From the NCBI GenBank assembly GCA_007570785.1, contig ML660774.1, forward strand, positions 12,120,476-12,184,475: 64,000 nucleotides of DNA, written 5' to 3'. Numbering within the stretch: the stretch's first letter is position 1; every line of letters starts with the position of its first letter. This DNA is from Antilocapra americana. Lineage: Eukaryota > Chordata > Mammalia > Artiodactyla > Antilocapridae. This document shows positions 44,300-54,770 of the stretch, in pieces. The position numbers and the translations under genes were made by a program. The notes beneath the pieces are model-generated. The model saw only the letters and a program-made list of their open reading frames with translations, ran no database searches and was not told the DNA's origin.

Positions 44300-44735
44300 T
44301 TAAATTGTTTTATTGAAGTCTACTTAATTCACAGTATTGTGTTAATTTTTGCCATACAGCAAAGTGATTCACTTATACATATACATTTTTTAAAATATTC
44401 TTTTCCATTATGGTTTATTACAGGGTATTGAATATGGTTCCTTGTGCTATACAGTAGGACCTTTGGTTTATCCATTCTCTATATATAATAGTTTGCATCT
44501 GCTGTACTCCACCTGCCAATGCAGGAGACATGGGTTTGATCCCTGAGTGAGGAAAATCCCCTGGAGAAGGAAATGGCTATCCACTCCAGTATTCTTACCT
44601 GGAGAATTCCATGGACAGAGGAGCCTGGTGGGTTACAGTCCATGGGATCGCCAAGAGTTGGACATGACTGAACAACTAAATAACAACAACAATCCCAAAC
44701 TGTCACTCCATCGCTCTCCCACTCCTCTTCCCCTG
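44300..44735 (-). mobile_element. L1 3' UTR, minus strand, split by a SINE
   Basis: ttgttttattgaagtctact, tatggtttattacagggtat and tttgcatctgctg are inverted L1 3' UTR. After the SINE the L1 resumes with atcccaaactgtcactccat and cgctctcccactcctcttcc. Confidence 0.8.
44508..44690 (+). mobile_element. Bov-tA SINE, 5'-truncated, inside L1
   Basis: It starts at ccacctgccaatgcaggaga and so lacks the first part of the tRNA head. It then has ctggagaaggaaatggctat, ggagcctggtgggttacagt and the tail aactaaataacaacaacaa. L1 3' UTR lies on both sides. Confidence 0.88.
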
Positions 44736-44739
44736 TACG

Positions 44740-44940
44740 GCTGCCTCTTTTGAGTGCTGTGATAGGCACCCTTGCAAGTACTCTGTACACACACATTTCT
44801 CACAGCCTGTGAGACAGGTGTCATTTTTAGCCCTGTTTACAGATGAGAGTTTAAACATTCTGCCCTAAGTCATTCAACTAAAAGTGGTTGACTTGAGACC
44901 ACAACCGAGGAAGACTAACTACAGAGTCTACCTCTATAAT
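44740..44940 (-). mobile_element. MIR SINE, minus strand
   Basis: tgtgataggcacccttgcaa, then ccctgtttacagatgagagt, then agtcattcaactaaaagtgg and tgagaccacaaccgaggaag follow the antisense MIR consensus (cccattttacagatgaggaa; gtcacacagctagtaagtgg). Confidence 0.7.
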
Positions 44941-45719
44941 CATTTTTATAAATTTTTGATGAATATTCAAACAAATGAATATGCATAGTACGTGCCTAGG
45001 ATCTAGCATGTGTTAAAAATAAAGCTATAATTAATATTCTTATTATTTATAAGGAAACAGTTTTATTTACTTATTGGTTGTTTCCTCATGGTCATTGTGG
45101 CCAGAACACAAGTTAGAGTGGTTAGTATGTTGAATGTGTGACTGACTAGTCTGCGAAACTTCTCCAGAGTTAGCTGTCTGTCCATAATAATTTCGTGGCA
45201 GAGATGCCTTGAGTCAAATCAGCTGATTTGGCTTAAGGCTATCTCAAATAGCCTGTGGAATACGAATCTTCATTTTAAATTTGAAGTTCTAATGCTACTC
45301 GATGTCCCACAAATCTTACTTACAATCAGTGTTACACTTCTATGGAAGCTCTAAAATATGTTTCAGTGACTGGAAGCCATTGAAAAGATTATCTAGAGAT
45401 TTACTACTTTTAATTTGGAAGCCGAATAAGTGCAGCAGCTAAGCAGCAGAGGGGCAATCCAGGGGTAAGGCTTCGTCTAATCCTCACCACTATATTCTGT
45501 TGCTCTTTGCTCATTTCAATCAAATTTGACCTTTAATAAAAGATTTACAGTAATAAAAGGAGGTGAATACTCATTTAAAGTTAATGGTTGTACTGATCTA
45601 TACTAACAACACATCACCTCCAAATCCTTGGTAATGTGCTAGGAAATTTAAAGCATATCTGGACAAAATGCTGTTCACAAATAGTGGGTTCCCCTGTTCG
45701 CCCTACAGTTAGATGGAGG
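44941..45719. other. unassigned sequence
   Basis: Nothing recognised. Confidence 0.4.
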
Positions 45720-45850
45720 GGGATCTCCTTTATCTTAACTCATAGCAGTATTGTGAAGATTTGAAAATAATGATACATGTAAAACACTTGTGCAGTGCTA
45801 AACACATTGTAAATATTATTATTTTTCCTAATCTTATTATTAATATAAAA
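45720..45850 (+). mobile_element. MIR SINE 3' part
   Basis: taactcatagcagtattgtg, aatgatacatgtaaaacact and tgtgcagtgctaaacacatt, followed by a tattattat-type end, match the 3' half of MIR (cctcatagggttgttgtgag; aaagcgcttagcacagtgc). Confidence 0.72.
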
Positions 45851-45919
45851 TATCTTGAGAGCTTTTGTTTTTTATTATAGATGCCTGGAAGCTTAAAGGG
45901 ATGTGTTAAGAATGACCAA

Positions 45920-46165
45920 ATCTCTCTTTTTTTCTATTTTAATTTTTTCCAGTGCTGTGTTAGTTTCTGCTGTACAACAGTGTCAGTCAGCCATACTTAT
46001 TCATATATCCCCTCATTTTGGAGCCTTCCTCCCCATTCCACTCAGCTAGGTCATCACAGAGCACCATAATGGGCTCCCTGTCTTATACAGCAACTTCTCA
46101 CCAGCTATCCATTTTACACACCATAGTATATATATATATGTTGATGCTTCTATCTCCATTTGTTC
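45920..46165 (-). mobile_element. L1 3' UTR arm of an inverted L1
   Basis: Inverted L1 3' UTR: gctgtgttagtttctgctgt, ggtcatcacagagcaccata and ccattttacacaccatagta. It abuts, head to head, a plus-strand L1 piece at 46166, the layout produced by twin priming (5' inversion). Confidence 0.78.
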
Positions 46166-46299
46166 CACTCTATTCAATGGAATATCACTCAGCCATAAAG
46201 AAGAATGAATTTGAGTCAATTCTAGTGAGATGGATGAACTTAGAGCCTGATATATAGAGTTAAGAAAGTTAGAAAGAGAAGAACAAATGTCATATGTAT
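46166..46299 (+). mobile_element. inverted 5' arm of the same L1
   Basis: attcaatggaatatcactca, gaatgaatttgagtcaattc and ttagagcctgatatatagag are plus-strand L1 sequence from just upstream of the 3' UTR. This arm appears to continue at 46947 after an inserted block, because both junctions carry caaatgt-type words. Confidence 0.75.
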
Positions 46300-46451
46300 A
46301 GGGACTCATGTTCGATCCCTGGGTTGAAAAGATCCCCTGGAGAAAGTAATGGCAACCCATTCCAGTATTTTTGCCTGGAGAATCCCATGGACAGAGAAGC
46401 CTGGCAGGTTACAGTCCATGGGATTGCAAAGAGTCAGACATGACTAGTGAC

Positions 46452-46453
<2 letters not shown>
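46300..46453 (+). mobile_element. Bov-tA SINE, 5'-truncated
   Basis: ggactcatgttcgatccctg (B-box region), ctggagaaagtaatggcaac, gaagcctggcaggttacagt and gagtcagacatgactagtga identify the SINE. Its terminal tail has expanded into a CA repeat. Confidence 0.88.

Positions 46454-46484
<31 letters not shown>
46454..46484 (+). repeat. (AC)15 microsatellite
   Basis: About 15 AC units directly follow the Bov-tA tail (ctaacacaca). Birth of microsatellites from SINE tails is common. Confidence 0.97.
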
Positions 46485-46485
<1 letters not shown>

Positions 46486-46946
46486 TTTTAATTGGGGGGT
46501 AATTGCTTTACAATATTGTGTTGGTTTCTGCCATATATCAACATGAATTAGCCACGGGTATACATATATTTCTTCCCTTTTGAACCTCTCTCCCACCTCC
46601 CACCCCTCTAGGTTGGCACAGGGCACTGGTTTGAGCTCCCTGCATCATATAGAAAATTCTCACAGGCTGTCTATTTTACATATGGTTATGTGTATGTTTC
46701 CATGCTACTCTTTCAGTTTATTCCACCTTCTCCTCCCCCTACTGTGTCCATAAGCCTGTTCTCTATGTCTGCGTCTCCATTGCTTCCCTGCAGATAGGTT
46801 CATCAGTACCAGCTTTCTAGATTCCATATATATGCATTAATATATGATATTTGCTTCTATCTTTCCAACTTGTTTCACTCTGTATAATAGGCTCTAGGTT
46901 CATCCATCTCTTTAGAACTGACTCAAACGTGTTCCTTGTTATGGCT
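46485..46946 (-). mobile_element. second L1 3' end, minus strand
   Basis: Inverted L1 3' UTR: aattgctttacaatattgtg, ctctaggttggcacagggca and tgagctccctgcatcatata, continuing to gataggttcatcagtaccag and ctgactcaaacgtgttcctt. It lies within the inverted arm of the first L1, so it is a later insertion or part of a compound one. Confidence 0.82.
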
Positions 46947-47060
46947 GCAAATGTTGCATGTTAATGCATATATGTGGAATCTAGAAAATTGGTACTGATG
47001 AATCTATTTGCAGAGGAGTGAAGACACAGATGAATGGAATGGGCTTGGACATATCTTCTC
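46947..47060 (+). mobile_element. L1 inverted arm, continuation
   Basis: caaatgttgcatgttaatgc, then atatgtggaatctagaaaat, then actgatgaatctatttgcag is plus-strand L1 and follows directly the block that ends at 46299. A (TC)n stretch at 47054-47068 closes it. Confidence 0.72.
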
Positions 47061-47126
47061 TCTCTCTCTTCTTTTTTAAGTGGGCATCTCTTCTTAAAAA
47101 GAGAACTATGTACAAATTACCATTTG

Positions 47127-47942
47127 TTGTTGTTTAGTCATTCAGTTGTGTCCAACTCTTTGCGACCCCATGGACTGCAGCACGCCAGGCTTCGCTGTCC
47201 TTCACCATCTCCCCGAGCTTATTCAAACTCATGTCTATCGAGTCAGTGATACCATCCAACCATCTGATCCTCTGTCATCCCCTTCTCCTCCTGCCTTCAG
47301 TCTTAACCAGTATCAGGGCCTTTTCTGATGAGTCGGCTGTTTGCATCAGGTGGCCAAAGTATTGGAGCTTCAGCTTCAGAATCAGTCCTTCCAATGAATA
47401 TTCAGGACTGATTTCCTATAGGATTGGCTGGATTGGTCTTGCAATCTAAGGAACTCTCAAATCTCCAACACCACAATTCGAAAACATCAGTTCTTCTGTG
47501 CTCTGCCTTCTTTATGGTCCAACTCTCACATCCAAATATGACTGCGGGAAAAACTGTAGCTTTGACTACACGGACATTTGTTGACAAAGTAATGTCTCCG
47601 ATTTTTAATATCCTGTCTAGGTTTGTCGTAGCTTTCCTTCCAAAAAGCAAGCGTCTTTTAATTTCAATATAATCAATCTGATATTGCTATTGACCATCTA
47701 GTGATATCCATGCGTAGAATCGTCTTTTGTGTTGTTGGAAGAGGGTGTTTGCTATGACCAATGTGTTCTGTTGGTGAAACTCTGTTAGCTTTTGCCCTGC
47801 TTCATTTAGTACTCCAAGGCCAAATTTGCCTGTTTCCAGGGTTATTCTTGACTTCCTATTTTTGCATTCCCATCCCTTATGATGAAAATGATATCTGTTT
47901 TTGGTGTTAGTTCTAGAAGGCCTTGTATGTCTTCATAGAAAA
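47127..47942 (-). mobile_element. BovB with internal deletion, minus strand
   Basis: From the tail (ttgttgttgtttagtcattc) through the C-terminal region to gcgtcttttaatttca at about 47668, the sequence then jumps to atataatcaatctgatattg, which belongs to the endonuclease. Compared with the copy at 7991-10848, about 1.6 kb (most of RT and the linker) is missing. The endonuclease part runs to about 47942. Confidence 0.9.
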
Positions 47943-48749
47943 ATAAAGATAATGGGAAAACATCAGACAACAAGAAGTTAGCAGATAAAGTATTCAATAT
48001 TTCAGATACTTGAGTCTGAAATCACATCATGCAGATAGCTAACACTAATCCCTCTGAAAAAAAAAGTTAATTTTTTTCTTTATTCTATCATGCCCTTTGT
48101 TTTCTATTTACATTTTGAGGCCAAAAGCAGAAATTTGGTCAAAAGTTGCAAAGGCATTCCAACTGTGATCAAAGAAGCACATTGAAAGTTTCCAAATATA
48201 AACAATTTCTACCCTCTCATCTTTTCTGCTGTTTTTCAGAAAAGACTCTGAAAATTAAATATCCTCTCAAAACAAATAAATGCAAAGGAACATTCTTGCT
48301 GGGTCCTAATTCTCTACTGAATTTTTGTGTCACTTGACTTACCTGAATTTCTCATTCCTTATTTATGTTTAGCCTCACATATCACATGATGGCGTAATTG
48401 AAAATAAATCCTATGCCACTTAACCTGTGGAGCATTGTTGCCAAGCTTAACCTGGTTGACACTGGAACTGGGGACCAAAAGGAAAACTAAAATCACGGGC
48501 CCAGAACGTCTCTCAAAAGTCTCAGGAAGTGAAGTATGACATTTGGAAGAACAATTAAGTTGTAAAGAAGGCTGTCTTATTCTATGTGGTAAATAACACT
48601 GTTAGAGGATTTAGTGCAAAGAAGGCAAAGAAGTTTCCATTGACAAATTTAGTCTATACTTTCATATGTTGTTTTAATTCTTTTGTTGTAATGTGGTTTG
48701 TCAAGATAGTTTTCAAAGTTCTGTGGCTTTATAGATTCAGAAGAATATA

Positions 48750-48807
48750 AGTAGACAGATAAATAGATAGACAGGTAAACACATACATAGATACACACAT
48801 AGATAAA
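48750..48807 (+). repeat. degenerate (GATA)n/(ACAT)n tract
   Basis: agtagacagataaatagata and cacatacatagatacacaca form an imperfect tetranucleotide tract. Confidence 0.85.
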
Positions 48808-49347
48808 TTTCTTTATTATAATGCCATCAAGAGATTGGATATAACTCAACAAATTTTACCTCAGACATAGTTCTCTGGCTTGAATAATATGATTACTATA
48901 AACATATTTCAGTGACATGAAAAGGTATTAAACATCATCAGCATATATTAAAAATCAACATCTTCTAACAAATAAGATTGTATTTAAATTAGAACTTAAA
49001 CAAGTAATATCAAGCAAGAGATAATGGAAAATCATTGATCTCAACAAAGCTTGATTTTCTAGATCAGAGTGCAACTACTAAAGTGCATTGAAACTAATTC
49101 CAGGTCATGTCTTGATCCTATAAAAATTTGTCATCTGTGATATTGGATTTTGCATCTGACTCTCAAAGGTCAGAAGAACAGCAGGAACACTGCAGTTCCA
49201 GTTTATCTGTAAATCATTTTGTATTCATGGAGGTACTGCTTTATTGCTAGGAGAACTGCCTAGAAACCAGATTGAAAATGTCTATGAATTGAGTAGTTTC
49301 CAGGTGGGCAGTGATCTATACACATATTTCAAAACTTTGGGGGGAAA

Positions 49348-49352
<5 letters not shown>

Positions 49353-49381
<29 letters not shown>
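49353..49381 (+). repeat. (TG)14 microsatellite
   Basis: Uninterrupted TG dinucleotides, about 14 units, after gtgtc. Confidence 0.97.
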
Positions 49382-49565
49382 CAAAGTGAGTTAAGATTAA
49401 GATACTTTGCAAAGTTCTGCATTTTTATAGATGGAGAACTGCTATCACCAGCCATGGTGATACTATTTTTCTTGTTACCTACTCCCTAAAAATTGTATAC
49501 AATTCAAATACTCCCTGATATGGTGTTCAATAGTCCTATTTTTTGCTTCCACAAAGTATATTAAA

Positions 49566-49590
49566 ACACACACACACACACACACACACA
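49566..49590 (+). repeat. (AC)12 microsatellite
   Basis: Uninterrupted AC dinucleotides, about 12 units, following ttaaa. It lies about 185 bp from the TG run at 49353, so the two are inverted-complementary. Confidence 0.97.
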
Positions 49591-49943
49591 GAACTTAGGA
49601 ATTTGCAATCATCATTATGGCCATAACAATAACAGCATTTTCTTCATAATTTCAATGTCAAGATTCCTATTCTTTGAACATCACCTTGTGTCTAAGTCAC
49701 TTCCTCTGGCACTCTGATTCAATTAACCCTTAGATCCCAGCAGAATCTCCAATCCATTATCACCACCACCTTCTACTTTTGAACACCCCCTACATCTGAC
49801 TTCTCTCCCTTTGCTGTTGAAATACTATACTGCTTCAAACCTGTCTGCCTACTCTCTCACCTGAAGCTGAGCAAGTGAATCTAGATGAAGGAAATCCGAA
49901 ATCAGGTCAGCTTGTCTTCCCTACTTTACACTCATGACCATAA

Positions 49944-50244
49944 GTGAAAGTTGCTCAATTGTGTCCGACTCTTTGCAACCCCATGGACTATACAGCCATG
50001 GAATTCTCCAGGCCAGAATAGTGGAGTGGGTAGCCTTTCCCTTCTCCAGTGTATCCTCTCAACTCAGGGATCAAATCCAGGTCTCCTGCATTGCAGGCGG
50101 ATTCTTTACCAGCTGAGCCCCAAGGGAAGCTCAAGAATACTGGAGTGGGTAGCCTATCCCTTCTCCAGAGGATCTTCCCCACCCAGGAATTGAACTGGGG
50201 TCTCCTGCATTGCAGGAGGATTCTTTACCAACTGAGCTACTAGG
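49944..50244 (-). mobile_element. Bov-tA SINE with duplicated 5' half, minus strand
   Basis: One perfect 8-bp TSD, gaccataa at 49936-49943 and 50245-50252, encloses 301 bp. The first ~190 bp is a normal inverted Bov-tA (gaaagttgctcaattgtgtc to taccagctgagccccaaggg). It is followed by a second copy of the inner half plus tRNA head (agaatactggagtgggtagc to taccaactgagctactaggg). Because a single TSD surrounds both, the dimer-like element inserted as one unit. Confidence 0.92.
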
Positions 50245-50252
50245 GACCATAA

Positions 50253-50644
50253 ACCAAGCCTTAATGCTTTCTGGGAATCATAGCATACTTTCTCTAATCC
50301 ATCCACAGTTCTCTTTCTTAGATGAGTATTTCCCATCTCCTCCTCTCTGTCCTCAAGCCTTCAACCCTTCCTCTCATCTTCATTTTCAGCAGATAATTTG
50401 ACTTCCTGCTTTATTCAAATAGTTAGAAGAGAATTCCCACAGACTTCGACATTAAAATCAACCCTCCGACCAGCACCTTTAGTCATGTTGCTTCTCCTAC
50501 TTTCACCAGAGATAAATTACTCTATCTCTCTTATAAACATACTTATTTGACTTGTATACTATAACCCACCTCCTTTTAATCTATTTAAGGATATCACTCA
50601 TCAATTTTCTCCTTTCTCCTGGATTATTTATATCAGTTTATGTT
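50253..50644. other. unassigned pyrimidine-rich sequence
   Basis: No family recognised; C+T-rich on the plus strand. Confidence 0.4.
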
Positions 50645-50852
50645 TCACCAGCAATGCGGGAGACACAGAAGACTCAGATTTGATCCCTGGGTCAGGAAGA
50701 TCCCTGAAAGAGAAAATGGCAACCCACTCCAGTATTCTTGCCTGAAAAGTCCCATGGACAGAGGAGCCTGGCATCTTACTATCCAAAGAGGAGCCTACTA
50801 TCCAAAGGATCTCAAAGAGTTGGACACCACTGAGCAACTAAATACAACAACG
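50645..50852 (+). mobile_element. Bov-tA SINE, 5'-truncated, with small internal duplication
   Basis: It starts inside the tRNA part (ccagcaatgcgggagacaca) and runs to the tail actgagcaactaaatacaac. Within the body, a gaggagcct..actatccaaag word occurs twice in tandem (about 50760-50785 and 50788-50808), adding about 25 bases. Confidence 0.88.
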
Positions 50853-51194
50853 TGTTCTATTAAGGCACCATCTTTAAAGAAAAAAACTTGGTATGATTAT
50901 TTTCTCCAGATAGCACAACTTTTCTTTCTTTGGCAATGAAGTTCTCAAAAGAATTGCTTTTATACCGGGCCTCTAAGTTTTCTCTTAAACTCACTCTAAA
51001 AACTTAGGATGCAGTCTTTGGTCTAATTCTCTTCTCTATCTATAGTCCCTTTCTTAATGATTTCATCAGTCTTGTGTTTAGAAATCTCATCTACATGCAG
51101 CCAAGTCTTAAATATATTCTTTATATTTCTAGTCCCAATCTCTCTCCCAAATGCAATATTTATTTTTCCACTACCTAATCAAAACCTCTCTTCT

Positions 51195-51560
51195 AGACTG
51201 AACGTTTGTGTCCCCTTAGAATTTATGTTTGAAGCTCTAATGCCCAGCATGGCTGTATTTAGAGATGGGGCTTCTAAAAAAGTAATTAAGGTTAAGTGAA
51301 TTTACAAAAGTGAGGTCTTGATCCAACAGGATTATTGTCCTACTAAGAGGAGACACCAGAGAACTTGCTCTCTCTCTCCACAAAGCACAGAGAAGATGCC
51401 ATGATGGAATGCAGCCAGAAGGAAGGCCAGTAAGACTTTTATCAGAAACCAAATTTGCCAGGACCTTGATAATGGACTTCTTACAGTCCCCAGAACTGTG
51501 AGAAATAAATTTGTGTATACACCGAGACTGTGAGATTTTATTATGACAGTTCAAACAATC
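51195..51560 (+). mobile_element. MLT1 LTR (ERVL-MaLR), solo
   Basis: The segment follows the MLT1 LTR in order: actgaacgtttgtgtcccct, ctgtatttagagatggggct, aaagtaattaaggttaagtg, ggtcttgatccaacaggatt, gaggagacaccagagaactt, and a 3' part with cagaactgtgagaaataaat. It is an ancient LTR of an endogenous retrovirus-like element, with no internal coding sequence visible beside it. The 133-codon minus frame here is spurious. Confidence 0.8.
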
Positions 51561-51734
51561 CCCATTTGGATGTTTAAAGTACATTTCAAGCTTTTCTTGT
51601 CTCTTCTGCTCACGATCCAGGAGAATAGTTTTATACAATGGATATCTACTCAGCTGTCTTTCCTGATTACTGTTCTTCAGGAGACTCTGTCACATCTGAC
51701 TTTTCTCTCAAAGGCATTTTCTTATTTTTAAAAA

Positions 51735-52005
51735 ATTTATATTTTTTTAACAGCATAGTTGAAGTATGATTGACAAATAAAAATCATATTTAAGGTATGC
51801 AACAGAATATTTTGATGCATATTTACACTGTGAAATAATTGCCACAGTCAAGAAAATTAACATATTGATCATATCACACAGTTATCTTTTTTTGTGTAAG
51901 TGGCAAGAACTATTAAGATCTACTCTCTTAGCATATTTCAGGTCTACAAGACATTATTACTGTACATGATTGCACAGTAGGTCTCCAGAATTTATCCTTA
52001 CTTCT
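51735..52005 (-). mobile_element. old L1 3' end, minus strand
   Basis: agcatagttgaagtatgatt, aaggtatgcaacagaatatt, tgtgaaataattgccacagt, aagatctactctcttagcat and taggtctccagaatttatcc follow the antisense 3' end of old mammalian L1s. Confidence 0.72.
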
Positions 52006-52286
52006 GATGTTTCCCTCAGATTCACACAGTCTAAATTTCTTAATGGATTTAGTTTTAAGAAACTTAATTCCAGATTTTTTTTAACGTGGCTTTCCTTCCT
52101 ACTGCATTGAATACTGAGTAAACTAAGTACCTCAGTGAATACTGACGAAAAAGAAATTTTGCAATTATTTCCAAATTATTTCCTCCAGAGAATTCTGAGC
52201 TTCTCACTGTTTATTGCCAGTGCCAGTATTATATTTAATATTCTGAAAGGAGGAAGTATCACAGTACCAAAAAAAAGCACGGTAGG

Positions 52287-52496
52287 GCTTCCCTGGTGGC
52301 TCAGAGGTTAAAGCCTCTGCCTGCAATGTGGGAGACCTGGGTTTGATCCCTGGGTCGGGAAGATCCCCTGGAGAAGGAAATGGCAACCCACTCCAGTATT
52401 CTTGCCTGGAGAATCCCATGGAGAGTAGCCTAGTAAGGCTACAGTCCATGGGGTCGTGAAGAGTCAGACACAACCGAGCGACTTCACTTTCACTTT
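52287..52496 (+). mobile_element. Bov-tA/Bov-A2-like SINE, well preserved
   Basis: ggcttccctggtggctcaga, ggtttgatccctgggtcggg, ctggagaaggaaatggcaac and a final cgacttcactttcactttcg. The cacttt-type end is the Bov-A2-like variant tail. It is one of the best-preserved SINEs in the window. Confidence 0.93.
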
Positions 52497-52930
52497 CGTG
52501 ACTCCAGGAACAGACAAGGTTTGTCTCAACAAGATGCCTCCTCCAAACTGTAACTGCCAAATTGAGAAACAAAACAGCACAGCCCAGCAAACGTGCAGAT
52601 ACCAAGGATGCAAGGCAGTCAGACATCACTGCCAGATTAAAGAGTAAGAACTAGAGCAATCTCTGCTCAGTGAGAGGAACTAATGCAATAAGCAGTTCTT
52701 CTGAGGAACATCAGACTGGATAGTAACAAAAGACAGAACTGGGACCACACTGTTTTGCTTTTTAGACTCTTCCCTTTTCCACAGAAGTTGAAGATACTAC
52801 CAGTTTCTTACTGAATGGCAACAAGAAAATAATGCCTCCTTGCTACACACAGCCTTCATTTATTGCAACATGTCAGTAATCCTATGATAATTTCTATATA
52901 ATTCTTTTTTTAAGAAGAGATGTGGAAGGA
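52497..52930. other. unassigned sequence
   Basis: No repeat or exon recognised between the SINE and the BovB. Confidence 0.4.
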
Positions 52931-54684
52931 GAAAGTAGGGAAAACCACTAGAGCATTCAGGTATGACCTAAATCATATCCCTTGCAATTATATAGCAGAA
53001 GTGACAAGTAGATTCAAGGGATTAGATCTGATAGAGAGCCTGAAGAACATTGGACAGAGGTTTGTAGAATTGTACAGGAGGCGGTGATCAAAAGCATCCC
53101 CCTAAAAAGGAAATGCAAAAAGGCAAAATGGTTTTCTGAGGAGGCTTTACAAATAGCTGAGAAAAGAAGAGAAGTGAAAGGCAAAGAAGAAAAGGAAAGA
53201 TATATCCATTTGAAGGCAGAGTTCCAAGAATACCACAGAGAGATAAGAAAGCCTTGCTAAGTGATCATTCCAAAGAAATAGAGGAAAACAATTAAATGGG
53301 AAAGACTAGAGATCTCTTTTAAGAAAATTAGAGATACCAAGGGAACATTTCATGCAAAATGGACACAAAAAGGACAGAAATGGTATGGACCTAACAGAAG
53401 CAGAAGATACTAAGAGAAGGTAGCAGGAATACACAGAAGAACTATACAAAAAGACCTTAAATTCCCAGATAATCACAATAGTATAATCACTCACCCAAGA
53501 GTCAGACATTCTGGAGTGCAAAGTCAAGTGGACCTTGGGAAGCATCACTACGAACAATGCTAGTGGAGGTGATGGAATTCCAGCTGAGCTATTTCAAATC
53601 CTAAAAGATGATACTGTGAAAGTGCTGCACTCAATATACCAACAAGTTTGGAAAACTCAGCAGTGGCCACAGGACTAGAAAAGGTCAGTTTTCTTTCCAG
53701 TCCCAAATAGAGGCAATGCCAAAGAATGTTCACACTACCTCACAATTGCGCTCATCTCACATACTAGCAAAGTGATGCTCAAAATTCTCCATGTGAGGCT
53801 TCAACAATATGTGAAACATGAACTTCCTGATGTTCAAGCTGGATTTAGAGAAAGCAGAGGAACCAGAGATCAAATTGCCAACATTCGTTGGATCATCGAA
53901 AAAGCAGGAGAGTTCCAGAAAAACATCTATTTCTGCTTTATTGACTACACCAAAGCCTTTGTGTGGACCCAAACAAACTGTGGGAAATTCTTAAAGAGGT
54001 GGGAATACCAGACCTTCTGATAAATCTATATGCATGTCATGAAGCAGCAGTTAGAACTGGACATGGAACAACAGACTGGTTCCAAATTGGAAAAGGAGTA
54101 CGTCAAGGATGTATGTTGTCACCCTGCTTATTTAACTGCTATGCAGAGTACATCATGCAAAACGCCAGGCTAGATAAATCACAAGCTGGAATCCAGGTTG
54201 CCGGGAGAAATATCAATAACCTCGGATATGCAGATAACACCACCCTTATGGCAGAAAGTGAAGAAGAACTAAAGAGCCTTTTGATGAAAGTGAAAGAGAA
54301 GAGTGCGAAAGTTGGCTTAAAACTCTACATTCAAAAAATGAAGATCATGGCACCTGGTCCCATCACTTCATGGCAAATAGATGGGGAAACAATGGAAACA
54401 GTGAGAGACTTGATTTTCTTGGGCTCCAAAATCACTGCAGATGGTGACTGCAGTCCTGCAATTAAAAGACGCTTGTTCCTTGGAAGAAAAGCTATGACCA
54501 ACCTAGACAGCATATTAAAAAGCAGAGACATTACTTTGCCTACAAATGTCTGTCTAGTCAAAACTACTGACTTTTTCCAGTGGTCATGTGTGGATGTGAG
54601 AGTTGAACCATAAAGAAAGCTGAGCACTGAAGAAGTGATGCTTTTGAACTGTGGCGCTGGAGAAGACTCTCGAGAGTCCCTTGA
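52931..54684 (+). mobile_element. BovB, both ends missing, plus strand
   Basis: It begins in the endonuclease C-terminus (gaaagtagggaaaaccacta), then the linker (53160-53420), RT fingers (53440-53800), GFRESRGTRDQIANIRWI, FCFIDYTKAF near 53930-53960 and GKGVRQGCMLSPCLFN near 54090-54135. The palm box is YADN at 54227-54238, with the second catalytic Asp replaced. The C-terminal region follows to gagagtcccttgat, where the BovB stops without its 3' tail. Confidence 0.9.
53772..54613 (+). pseudogene. BovB RT palm/thumb remnant with YADN
   Basis: Two overlapping frames (53772-54020 and 53963-54613) cover RT from the fingers to the C-terminus. The second, 216 codons, is the longest sense BovB frame in the window. 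It keeps WFQIGKGVRQGC, the palm and GSKITADGDCS, but has Asn for Asp in YADD and a scrambled end (after TLPTNVCLVK). A frameshift between the frames and the active-site change make it inactive. Confidence 0.85.
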
Positions 54685-54770
54685 TAGCTGTTGTTCTGTC
54701 CCTAAGTTGTGTGTGACTCTCTGTGACACTCTGGAGTGCAGCAGGCCAGGCTCCCCTGTCCTTCACTGTC
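54685..54770 (-). mobile_element. BovB/Bov-tA tail fragment, minus strand
   Basis: agctgttgttctgtccctaa, gtgtgactctctgtgacact and gcaggccaggctcccctgtc are an inverted SINE/BovB tail. It abuts the 3' break of the plus-strand BovB, tail facing its cut end. After it the BovB 3' part does not resume, so a rearrangement rather than a plain insertion is likely. Confidence 0.75.

Larger units (their letters stand above)
47943..49935. other. unassigned sequence with microsatellites
   Basis: About 2 kb without a recognised transposable element. It contains the simple repeats listed at 48750, 49353 and 49566. Confidence 0.42.

Noticed and set aside
46454..49590. Regularly repeated dinucleotide tracts as a possible array
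   Set aside because: They are simple microsatellites; there are no spacer-repeat units and the host is a mammal, so no CRISPR.
51237..51638. 133-codon minus-strand frame
   Set aside because: It lies across an MLT1 LTR and is antisense to it; the LTR is non-coding.
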